From positions 1 to 9,570 of the forward strand of contig CALGYL010000232.1 in the NCBI GenBank assembly GCA_937934775.1: a stretch of 9,570 nt of DNA, read 5' to 3'. Both the position numbers and the translations under genes were made by a program. This stretch comes from an uncultured Clostridia bacterium. GTDB lineage: Bacteria; Bacillota; Clostridia; Christensenellales; Aristaeellaceae. How positions within the stretch are numbered: the stretch's first letter is position 1; each line of letters starts with the position of its first letter. A model generated the notes under the pieces. That model ran no database searches and had not been told where the DNA came from. It saw nothing but the letters and a program-made list of their open reading frames with translations. Positions 1 through 6,141 of this stretch are shown in pieces.

Positions 1-43
1 GATGCCTAAGTGACTGGAGTTCAGACGTGTGCTCTTCCGATCT
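1..43 (+). other. Illumina TruSeq adapter remnant (artefact)
   Basis: Bases 10-43 match the standard Illumina read-2/multiplexing primer, ending in GCTCTTCCGATCT at 31-43. Before it, bases 4-9 are GCCTAA, which I recall as the index of TruSeq PCR primer index 3, and bases 1-3 (GAT) fit the end of the P7 primer. The layout primer-index-primer is exact, so this is leftover library adapter at a contig end and not genomic DNA. Biological sequence starts at 44. The adapter happens to be open in the fliI frame, so an automatic gene caller would add false residues to FliI. Confidence 0.98.
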
Positions 44-683
44 CATGATGCGGCTCAAGTGCGCAATGACCGCCACCACCATCGCGGAATATTTCCGGGA
101 TCAGGGCAAGGACGTTCTTCTGGTAATGGACTCGCTCACCCGGTTCGCCATGGCCCAGCGCGAAATCGGCCTGGCCATCGGCGAGCCCCCGGTGGCGCGC
201 GGCTACACACCCTCGCTCTACGCGCTGATGCCGAAGCTTCTGGAACGGTCGGGCAAGTTCGCAAACGGCTCAATCACCGGGTTTTACACGGTGCTGGTAG
301 AGGGCGACGACGTCAACGAGCCGATCTCCGACACCGTGCGCGGCATTCTGGACGGCCACATCGTCTTGTCCAGGTCGCTGGCGATGCGCAACCAGTACCC
401 CGCCATCGACATCCTGGCCTCCATCAGCCGTCTGATGAACGAAATCGCGCCCCCGGAGCACCTGCAAATGGCCTCCTCGATCCGCTCGGTGCTTTCTGCC
501 TATTATGAGAACATCGACCTGATCTCCATCGGCGCCTACAAAAGCGGCAGTAACCCCAAAATTGACCACGCCATCGCCAACATCGACCGGATCAACGCGT
601 TCCTGCGGCAGGAAATCAACGAAAAGCTGACCTTTGAGCAAACCATGCAGCAGATGCAGAAAATCGCCACCCAGGGACGATAG
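44..683 (+). CDS. fliI: Flagellar export ATPase FliI, C-terminal half (5' truncated at contig end)
   Basis: FliI is the F1-beta-like ATPase on the cytoplasmic side of the flagellar type III export apparatus; it helps unload and energise export substrates. About 212 genuine residues remain of a family length near 440. Visible are the Walker B strand (VLLVMDSLTR, Asp codon at 129-131), the following FAMAQREIGLAIGEPP block, RGYTPS, PKLLERSGKF, the GSITGFYTVLVEGDD block, EPISDTVRGILDGHIVLSR, and the helical C-terminal domain ending in KIATQGR. These match Bacillus FliI closely. The N-terminal domain, the Walker A loop and the GERGREV region are missing because the contig starts here. The ATG at 27 lies in adapter and is not the start. 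The stop TAG at 681-683 is followed after 15 bases by fliJ, as expected for this operon. The product is certain; the true 5' end lies outside the window. Confidence 0.97.
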
Positions 684-688
684 ACCGT

Positions 689-693
689 GGAGG
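689..693 (+). promoter_or_regulatory. Ribosome binding site of fliJ
   Basis: GGAGG five bases before ATG 699. It decides for ATG 699 over the in-frame GTG at 687, which overlaps this site and would add four residues. Confidence 0.85.
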
Positions 694-698
694 TCAGA

Positions 699-1145
699 AT
701 GAAGCGATACGAGTTCGGACTTCAAAAAGTGCTCGACTACGACAAGTTCATCCAGAAAAACGAGGCCGACGCCATGAATCTCCTTCAGGCCGAATACCTG
801 GAGATGAAAGAAAAGCACGACCAGCTGGCCGGCGAATATCTGGAGCTCAAGCGGCAGTACCAGGAGGATTGCGAGCATGGCCAGAACGCGGGCCGCGCCG
901 CTGCAACCGGGCGGTACATCATGGAGGTGGCGCAAAGGCTCGTCAAAAGCCGCGCCCAGCTGCAGGATCAGTCGAACCGCATTGAAGTGCAACGCGAAAA
1001 GCTGGTAGCCGTCACCCAGGACAAAGAAATCATTGAAAAACTGCGCGCCCATTCCTGGGAAAGCTACCGGGCCGCGGAGCGCAAGAGCGACGAACTGTTC
1101 ATCGAGGAATTTCTCTCCAACAAAGCCGCACAGACCAACGCCTGA
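699..1145 (+). CDS. fliJ: Flagellar export chaperone / ATPase stalk protein FliJ
   Basis: FliJ is a small antiparallel coiled-coil protein that sits in the FliI hexamer like the gamma stalk of F1-ATPase and links it to the export gate. The 148 residues fit the family length. The start MKRYEFGLQKVLDYD matches the FliJ N-terminus (F-x-L-x-x-V-L). The rest is almost entirely charged helix with heptad-like spacing, with one interruption near residues 57-71 where the hairpin turn is expected. The C-terminal block (AERKSDELFIEEF, about 126-138) resembles the family's E-x-K-x-x-DE motif. It lies directly downstream of fliI, its functional partner. The next gene is fliK; the ylxF/motE gene often found between the two in Bacillus is absent. 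Confidence 0.92.
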   Translation: MKRYEFGLQKVLDYDKFIQKNEADAMNLLQAEYLEMKEKHDQLAGEYLELKRQYQEDCEHGQNAGRAAATGRYIMEVAQRLVKSRAQLQDQSNRIEVQREKLVAVTQDKEIIEKLRAHSWESYRAAERKSDELFIEEFLSNKAAQTNA

Positions 1146-1174
1146 GACAGCGCGATACAAGGCGCGGAAAGAGG

Positions 1175-3499
1175 GTGATCCCCATCCTGACAGCGGCAGC
1201 GGTCATCCCGTCCGTCGGACTCCCGGCGGACAGTACGCCCGAAGCGGCCCCGCAGGCCCCGGAGAACGCCTTCTGCAAGGCGGTTGAGCAGGCTTTTGCC
1301 AAGCGCCCGACCAGGCAGCGCGGGCAAACGGAAGCACTTGAGGACGCGAACGGCTCAAAGGCCGCTGACCCTTCCGCCAGCGTCTGGGCGGCGGGGCTGA
1401 TCCTCCAGCCGGCGCGGTTTGTTTCCCTCCTGACGGAGCAGGCCGTTCAGGCTTTGAGTCCGGCCAGCCCGGCGGACATCTCCGGCGGCGTTAATCGCCC
1501 GAAAGAGACGGCTCCGGCTGGCGAAACGGGAAGCACGGCCTCGGCGCCACCCCAGCACCCAGCCGGATTTCCGGCGCGTCCGGAGACCATCGCAAGTCCG
1601 GCGGTTTCCCCGCCGGCGGCGCATTCAGCGGACGGAGACATCCAGCCAGGCACGATTTCCCCAGGCAGGATGGTCGTGAGCGGCGCGGAAAACTTCGCGG
1701 GATTCCAAGCGGCGGATCGCCTCCCAAGCGACACAGCAACCCGGGCAAACCCGGCGGCACAGGCAGTGCTGACGGCCCTCGCCGCGGCGCAGTCGGCAGC
1801 GGCGGCCCGGACGAACGCCACGGCGCAGACGGGAAAAAAGACCCCCGCGAATGACGCAGTGCAAGCGAAGGCCCCCGCTGCGGTGTTTGAGAAGCCGCAG
1901 CGGAACGAAACCGCGTCAGCAGCCCTGGCGGCGGGCGCGATGGTTCCGGCGGACGGAACTCTGATCGGGCAAACGGTACCGGTCCCGGCGGGCGGAGAGA
2001 AAGAACCCTCCCCCAATACGATCGGCGCGCAGTCGACAACGGGACTATTCGGCGACGAACGCGCGGCCGGGCCAGACAGCGGCGCACCGGCGACCGCCAG
2101 GTTATTCGGCAGCGAACGCGCGGCCGGGCCAGACGGCGGCACATCGGTAACCGCCAGGTTATTCGGCAGTGAACGCGCGGCCGGGTTAGGCGGCGGCACA
2201 CCGGCGACCGCCAGGTTATTCGGCGGCGAACGCGCGGCCGGGTTAGACGGCGGCGCACCGGCGACCGCGAGGCCTTCCACCGGCGCGACACAGCGCGCGG
2301 CAGGGCAGGCAACCGGCGATGCGCAGACCGCCCCGGCAGGGCGGCAGATCCGCCCGGAAAAAACGACGACCCAACCCTCCAGAAACGGCGCGGCGGCGGA
2401 TGCGTCCGAAGCGCGCCAGGCCGCCGGGGGCAAAACGACGGCGGCCGTAAAAATGGTGCAGGATGGAAGGGTTGGAACCTTCTCGATTCCCCGCCTTGAT
2501 CCTGCGGCCGGACAGCCTAAAGCGGAAGCGCCGGGACCGGCAGAAAAGACGGACGCGCCCCCCGGATCGGGTACGGACGCGAAGGTCTCCCACCCCGCCC
2601 TGACGGCCGCGGCGGAGGTTCGCATCCCGGAGTCCCCGCCGGAAGCGCCGCAGGCGCTTCAAAATGCCATTGAAAACGGCGACTCCGCGGCGGACACGGC
2701 GATGGAAACGCTGGACAGCGCGGCGTTCCGGCGGGCAGGCCGGGACCCGGCGCCCCCCCTCCGGGCGGGCATGCAGCAGGCCGGAACCGCACAGGCAACG
2801 GGCAGCGCCGCCCAGGCCGCCGGGCAGTATGCCCGGACGCAGGCGGCCGCGCCGGGAGACAACGGCGGAAAATCGCAGGCAGATGATGCTCAAAAGAACG
2901 CGGGGCGCGGGCCGCAGATCGCGGCAAAACAGCGCCCGGCGGAGAGCGAATCATCCGGCAGACCGGAAGCGGCGGTTGGCGTAATGCGTTCAGACCCGGG
3001 TGCCCAGCGGACACAGCATACAGAGGCCGCAGCCCGGACGGAACCCGCACCCTCCGCCTTCGGGCCGGAAGCGGCGGCGCAGCTGGCCAGGATCACCCTG
3101 AGCGCCGTGAGCCGGGGCGAGACCCAGTACCGCCTGAAGCTTCGGCCTGAGGGCGTCGGCGAGGTGGCCGTGACGATCAGCGCCCGCGACCGGGAGTTGC
3201 ATCTGACGATCCACACTTCCTCCGAATCGACCCGGGACCTGATTTTGGACCAGATCGGCGGGTTAAAGGAAAACCTGACGGCCGGCGGTTACCATCTGGG
3301 CGATTGCAGCGTGGATGTGTCCACAGGCGGCCAGAACGGCTCGGCGTTCACCTTCCAGCAGGATCCGGGGCGGCGGCAGCCGGAGCGCCAGCCGGACGCG
3401 AGGACCGGATACCAGGATGGAGGCGGGCAGCGGCCCAGGGAAACGGCCCGCACTGGATCGCTTGAAGCGCGCGCAGGCGCGATCAACTATAGAATTTAG
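1175..3499 (+). CDS. fliK: Flagellar hook-length control protein FliK, long repeat-bearing form
   Basis: FliK is exported during hook growth, acts as a molecular ruler, and switches the export gate from hook to filament substrates through its C-terminal domain. The reading frame encodes 774 residues, well above the roughly 400-500 usual in Bacillus. Residues 1 to about 630 are low-complexity Ala/Pro/Gly/Thr-rich sequence with no recognisable fold, including four 19-residue repeats at 288-363. The conserved hook-length domain (Flg_hook type) lies at about 635-718, with LRPEGVGEVAVTI (from 656) as its signature, followed by a Gly/Gln/Arg-rich tail. The GTG start at 1175 is the only plausible one after the fliJ stop, but its ribosome site is weak (GGAAAGAGG runs into the GTG), so the N-terminus is less certain. 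Position between fliJ and flgD supports the call. Long antisense frames here are compositional shadows. Confidence 0.92.
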   Translation: MIPILTAAAVIPSVGLPADSTPEAAPQAPENAFCKAVEQAFAKRPTRQRGQTEALEDANGSKAADPSASVWAAGLILQPARFVSLLTEQAVQALSPASPADISGGVNRPKETAPAGETGSTASAPPQHPAGFPARPETIASPAVSPPAAHSADGDIQPGTISPGRMVVSGAENFAGFQAADRLPSDTATRANPAAQAVLTALAAAQSAAAARTNATAQTGKKTPANDAVQAKAPAAVFEKPQRNETASAALAAGAMVPADGTLIGQTVPVPAGGEKEPSPNTIGAQSTTGLFGDERAAGPDSGAPATARLFGSERAAGPDGGTSVTARLFGSERAAGLGGGTPATARLFGGERAAGLDGGAPATARPSTGATQRAAGQATGDAQTAPAGRQIRPEKTTTQPSRNGAAADASEARQAAGGKTTAAVKMVQDGRVGTFSIPRLDPAAGQPKAEAPGPAEKTDAPPGSGTDAKVSHPALTAAAEVRIPESPPEAPQALQNAIENGDSAADTAMETLDSAAFRRAGRDPAPPLRAGMQQAGTAQATGSAAQAAGQYARTQAAAPGDNGGKSQADDAQKNAGRGPQIAAKQRPAESESSGRPEAAVGVMRSDPGAQRTQHTEAAARTEPAPSAFGPEAAAQLARITLSAVSRGETQYRLKLRPEGVGEVAVTISARDRELHLTIHTSSESTRDLILDQIGGLKENLTAGGYHLGDCSVDVSTGGQNGSAFTFQQDPGRRQPERQPDARTGYQDGGGQRPRETARTGSLEARAGAINYRI
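2036..2263 (+). repeat. Four tandem 57-bp repeats inside fliK
   Basis: Units run 2036-2092, 2093-2149, 2150-2206 and 2207-2263. Each encodes 19 residues of the form TARLFGSERAAGxxGGxxx. Units 2-4 share the first 15 bases (ACCGCCAGGTTATTC); unit 1 is more diverged. A partial fifth start (ACCGCGAGG) follows at 2264. The unit length is a multiple of three, so copy changes keep the frame. Repeats add length to the ruler part of FliK, not to its switch domain. Confidence 0.95.
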
Positions 3500-3515
3500 C
3501 GGCGAGGCCGCGCGG

Positions 3516-3520
3516 GGAGG
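3516..3520 (+). promoter_or_regulatory. Ribosome binding site of flgD
   Basis: GGAGG inside a G-rich run, seven bases before ATG 3528. It fixes the flgD start there; the same frame is open far upstream into fliK (to 3315) but that extension is a shadow of fliK. Confidence 0.85.
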
Positions 3521-3527
3521 GAGTTCC

Positions 3528-3959
3528 ATGGGCGTAGAGAGCATCGGCTCGGCCTTCAGCGCACAGACAACCAGCACGAAGACCGCCGGACTGGGCAGTT
3601 CCAATCTGACGATGAGCGACTTTTTCAAGCTGATCGCGGCGCAGTTGCAGAACCAGAGCATGTACGACACGGTAGACAACGCGGAGTTCATGTCGCAGAT
3701 GGTTCAGTTTTCAACGCTCTCGCAGACGGAAGAGCTTTCGAACGCGTTCCAATCCAACCTGGCGGTTTCGATGATCGGCAAGAACGTCAACATCACGACG
3801 GAGGACAACCAGGGCGTCCGCAGAACGATGACGGGCCTTGTTTCCCAGGTGAAATACAGCGATGGAGCCCCCCAGCTGCAGGTCAACGGCGTCTATTACA
3901 AGATGTCCGAAGTGACCGAAGTGGGGATGAACAACGCCGCCGCGGTGGCGGAGGGCTGA
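3528..3959 (+). CDS. flgD: Flagellar hook-capping (scaffold) protein FlgD, short form
   Basis: FlgD caps the growing hook and is needed to polymerise FlgE; it is exported through the flagellar secretion system and later discarded. The 143-residue length matches the short Gram-positive type (Bacillus FlgD about 140), which lacks the large C-terminal domains of the enterobacterial protein. The conserved FlgD N-terminal region is visible at about 28-86: FFKLIAAQLQNQ, then DNAEFMSQMVQFSTL, then a helix ending in MIGKNV. The usual QNQDPL is QNQSMY here. The C-terminal part (about 87-135) is a short beta-rich segment (GLVSQVKY, LQVNGVYYKMSEV), typical for the short form. Lying between fliK and flgE, it is in its canonical place. 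There is no signal peptide, as expected for a type III substrate. Confidence 0.94.
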   Translation: MGVESIGSAFSAQTTSTKTAGLGSSNLTMSDFFKLIAAQLQNQSMYDTVDNAEFMSQMVQFSTLSQTEELSNAFQSNLAVSMIGKNVNITTEDNQGVRRTMTGLVSQVKYSDGAPQLQVNGVYYKMSEVTEVGMNNAAAVAEG

Positions 3960-3960
3960 C

Positions 3961-3976
3961 GCGCCGCCAAGGGCGC
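3961..3976 (+). repeat. Short inverted repeat between flgD and flgE
   Basis: GCGCC (3961-3965) pairs with GGCGC (3972-3976) around a six-base loop, between the flgD stop and the flgE ribosome site (GGAGGAG, 3984-3990). It is weak, and a five-bp palindrome is not rare in GC-rich DNA. Confidence 0.4.
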
Positions 3977-3996
3977 ATGAAACGGAGGAGTACCCC

Positions 3997-4827
3997 ATGA
4001 TTCGTTCTTTGTTTTCAGCGGTTTCGGGCCTCAGGGGACATCAGACCATGCTGGACGTCATCGGCAACAACATCGCAAACGTCAATACCGCCAGCTTTAA
4101 GTCCAGCCGCGTCCTCTTCTCGGACTTGTACTACCAGACGCTGACCAGCGCCAGCGCGCCCACAGCCACCGCGGGCGGCCAGAACCCCACCCAGATCGGC
4201 TACGGCTCGCTGGTCAGTTCCATCGACGTGGTCAATTCCCGCTCCTCCTTCCAGCAGACCTCCCGTTCGCTGGACGTATACGTCGCGGGCGAAGGCTACT
4301 TCACGGTCCAGAACGCGACCGGCGGCAAGAGCTACACACGGCTGGGCGCGTTCTCCTTCGACCCGAACGGCAACCTGCTGGACAGCGACGGCAACAAGGT
4401 CATGGGCCAGACGACCACGGGGACCACGATGACCACCACGCCCGCGCCCATCACCATTGCCAACTTCAGCAACTACACCAGCGTTTCGATCCTGCCCAAC
4501 GGCACCATCTCCGCCATCGACTCCACAACCGGCGCCGTCGCGGAACTGGGCCAACTGGCCATCGCGGTGTTCCAGAACCCCAACGGCCTTCAGCAGCAGG
4601 GCACTTCCTACTACGCGGAGACGGGCAACTCCGGCGCGCCGACCTACGCGGTCGCGGGCAGCGCCACGGCGGGCGCGTTGGTCTCCGGCGGTCTGGAGAT
4701 GTCCAACGTCGACCTGTCCAAGGAGTTCACCGACATGATCATCGCCCAGCGCGGCTTCCAGGCGAACGCCCGGGTCATCACCACCTCCGACCAGGTTCTG
4801 GAAGAGCTGGTCAACCTGAAGCGCTAA
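3997..4827 (+). CDS. flgE: Flagellar hook protein FlgE (Bacillus-type, FlgG-like)
   Basis: This is the structural subunit of the hook, the flexible joint between rod and filament. It has 276 residues. The N-terminal rod/hook signature is present (LDVIGNNIANVNTASFKSSR, about 19-38, with Ser where a Gly before Phe-Lys is usual). The central part has the axial-protein pattern GEGYFTVQN, YTRLGAFSFDPNG and LLDSDGNKV, and the C-terminus is the conserved SNVDLSKEFTDMIIAQRGFQ block followed by TTSDQVLEELVNLKR. It aligns along its length with Bacillus FlgE, formerly called FlgG, down to the final ELVNLKR. Databases may therefore label it FlgG, but the place after flgD argues for the hook. ATG 3997 has GGAGGAG at 3984-3990, six bases upstream. 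N- and C-terminal helices and no signal peptide fit an export substrate. Confidence 0.93.
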   Translation: MIRSLFSAVSGLRGHQTMLDVIGNNIANVNTASFKSSRVLFSDLYYQTLTSASAPTATAGGQNPTQIGYGSLVSSIDVVNSRSSFQQTSRSLDVYVAGEGYFTVQNATGGKSYTRLGAFSFDPNGNLLDSDGNKVMGQTTTGTTMTTTPAPITIANFSNYTSVSILPNGTISAIDSTTGAVAELGQLAIAVFQNPNGLQQQGTSYYAETGNSGAPTYAVAGSATAGALVSGGLEMSNVDLSKEFTDMIIAQRGFQANARVITTSDQVLEELVNLKR

Positions 4828-4830
4828 TCC

Positions 4831-4849
4831 CTGGTCGCGCAGCGGCCGG
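4831..4849 (+). repeat. Inverted repeat (RNA hairpin) between flgE and flbD
   Basis: CTGGTCGC (4831-4838) can pair with GCGGCCGG (4842-4849) over a three-base loop; two of the eight pairs are G-U, so it works as RNA. The hairpin ends one base before the AAGGAG ribosome site (4851-4856) of the next gene. There is no T-run, so it is not an intrinsic terminator. Confidence 0.55.
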
Positions 4850-4865
4850 TAAGGAGTGATCCGCC

Positions 4866-5123
4866 ATGATCCTAGTGACGAATCTGACCGGCGAAAGGTA
4901 CTACCTGAACCCCGGACTCATCGAGATGGTCGAGATGATCCCGGATACGATGATCACCATGTCCAACGGCAAAAAGCACGTCATCCGGGAATCAGCGAAG
5001 GACTTAGCGCTGGCAATCGAAGCTTACCGCGCCAAGATCGTGCACCGGTCCATGGACCCGCTGGACCCTTGCGGCATCATCGAAGAAGTCGAGGAAGAAG
5101 ATCCGGACGATGCGGAGGAATAA
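4866..5123 (+). CDS. swrD: FlbD/SwrD family flagellar protein
   Basis: This small protein is encoded after the hook gene in many Gram-positive fla operons. In Bacillus the homologue SwrD is needed for full flagellar motor power and swarming; it is unrelated to the Caulobacter regulator also called FlbD. Residues 1-55 show the family pattern: MILVTNLTGERYYLNP, LIEMVEMIPDTMITMSNGKK, then VIRESAKDL. The protein has 85 residues, somewhat longer than the usual 60-75, because of an acidic tail (EEVEEEDPDDAEE, 73-85). The start ATG is preceded by AAGGAG at 4851-4856. The stop is only three bases before fliM, whose ribosome site lies inside this gene's last codons, so the two are probably translationally coupled. 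Confidence 0.9.
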   Translation: MILVTNLTGERYYLNPGLIEMVEMIPDTMITMSNGKKHVIRESAKDLALAIEAYRAKIVHRSMDPLDPCGIIEEVEEEDPDDAEE

Positions 5124-5126
5124 CCC

Positions 5127-6119
5127 ATGCCCGAAGTCCTGACGCAAAGCCAGATCGACGCGTTGCTCAACGAGCTGGCCGAAAAACCCGAACCTTCGGC
5201 TGTGTTCACAGAAGAAAAAAAGGTTCGGCCCTACAACTTCAGGAACCCCAAGAAGCTGACCAAGGATCAGCAAAAAGTGCTTCGCAGCATGGGAGAAGTC
5301 TTTGCGCGGCACCTTGCCTCCTACCTGGCGGGCCTGACCCGCACGTATTGCGAGGTGCTGGTGGTCTCGCTGGAAGAGCATCCCTACATGGAGTACAACA
5401 ACGCCCTGCCCGACATGCAGATTACCGGCGTCCTGGAGTCCAACTTGATCAAGGGCGCAATGCTTCTGGATGTCTCCAACACGATCACCTTCGCCCTGAT
5501 CGAGCGGATGTTCGGCGGCGCGATCGTCGACCGGGAACCGCCCGAGCGGGAATTCACCGACATCGAGGTTGCGCTGATGGAGCGCATCGTCCGGCGCATT
5601 ACGGCGCTGTTCGAGGAAGCCTGGACCTTCTGGCCGGATCAGGACATCTCCATCAGTGTCCGCCAGATGGAGACCAACACCCGCTTCATCAAGTCCATCG
5701 GCATGGACGACATGGTGACGACTTTGGTTCTGTCGGTTTCTTTGAGCCAGGTCAAGGGCACAATCACCTGCTGTCTGCCCTGTATGGAGATCCTGCCCCT
5801 TCTGGAATCCGCGGTGGAAGCGCAGTCGGGACAGACCCACAAAGACGACGAAGAGGTCTCCGAAGCCGCCAGCGAATCCAGAGGCGCGGTGCTCTCCCGC
5901 CTGCAGGACGCCACCGCCGAGGTGTGCGGCATCCTGGGCTCGACCACGATGACTATGGGCGAGGTGCTGGACCTGCAACCGGGCGACGTGATCCGGCTGG
6001 ACCAGAGCGTGGGCTCCCCAGTCCTGATCACGGTGAACGGCAAAAAGTGGTTTTTCGGCGCGCCCGGAACCCGAAAAAATAAGATGGCCCTAAGGATCAA
6101 CCGGCAGTACGCCGTGTGA
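5127..6119 (+). CDS. fliM: Flagellar motor switch protein FliM
   Basis: FliM forms the middle of the C-ring and receives the CheY signal that changes rotation. The 330 residues are normal for the family. The N-terminus carries a CheY-binding segment LTQSQIDALL (5-14), a variant of LSQDEIDALL. Next come PYNFRNP (35-41), the CheC-like middle domain (about 45-230) with no phosphatase residues expected, and a C-terminal SpoA/FliN-like domain (about 255-325: LQPGDVIRLDQ, ITVNGKKWFFGAPG). The FliM loop GGxG appears here as GGAI (130-133). An acidic linker (QTHKDDEEVSEAASES, about 236-251) joins the middle and C domains. The ribosome site GGAGG is at 5114-5118 inside the preceding gene. No fliL lies between flbD and fliM. 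Confidence 0.96.
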   Translation: MPEVLTQSQIDALLNELAEKPEPSAVFTEEKKVRPYNFRNPKKLTKDQQKVLRSMGEVFARHLASYLAGLTRTYCEVLVVSLEEHPYMEYNNALPDMQITGVLESNLIKGAMLLDVSNTITFALIERMFGGAIVDREPPEREFTDIEVALMERIVRRITALFEEAWTFWPDQDISISVRQMETNTRFIKSIGMDDMVTTLVLSVSLSQVKGTITCCLPCMEILPLLESAVEAQSGQTHKDDEEVSEAASESRGAVLSRLQDATAEVCGILGSTTMTMGEVLDLQPGDVIRLDQSVGSPVLITVNGKKWFFGAPGTRKNKMALRINRQYAV

Positions 6120-6126
6120 GGAAGGT

Positions 6127-6141
6127 ATGTTTGCGGGATGA
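6127..6141 (+). other. Possible four-codon minicistron overlapping the fliY start
   Basis: ATG TTT GCG GGA TGA (MFAG) has GAGG at 6118-6121, five bases upstream, which is better spaced than for fliY. Its stop overlaps the fliY ATG as ATGA (6138-6141). It could couple translation into fliY, or be chance; such a short frame proves nothing by itself. Confidence 0.3.

Noticed and set aside
270..1160. Long minus-strand frame under fliI and fliJ
   Set aside because: It is antisense to two recognised genes and its composition is that of a shadow frame.
1447..2625. A 392-codon open frame on the minus strand across fliK
   Set aside because: GC-rich sense codons with few A/T-rich triplets leave the antisense frames open. 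It shows no conserved domain and lies fully inside a well-supported gene; its apparent repeats are the mirror of the fliK repeats.
4856..6082. A 408-codon plus-strand frame across flbD and fliM
   Set aside because: It spans two recognised genes in another frame and is rich in Arg, Gly, His and Pro, typical of an out-of-frame shadow.
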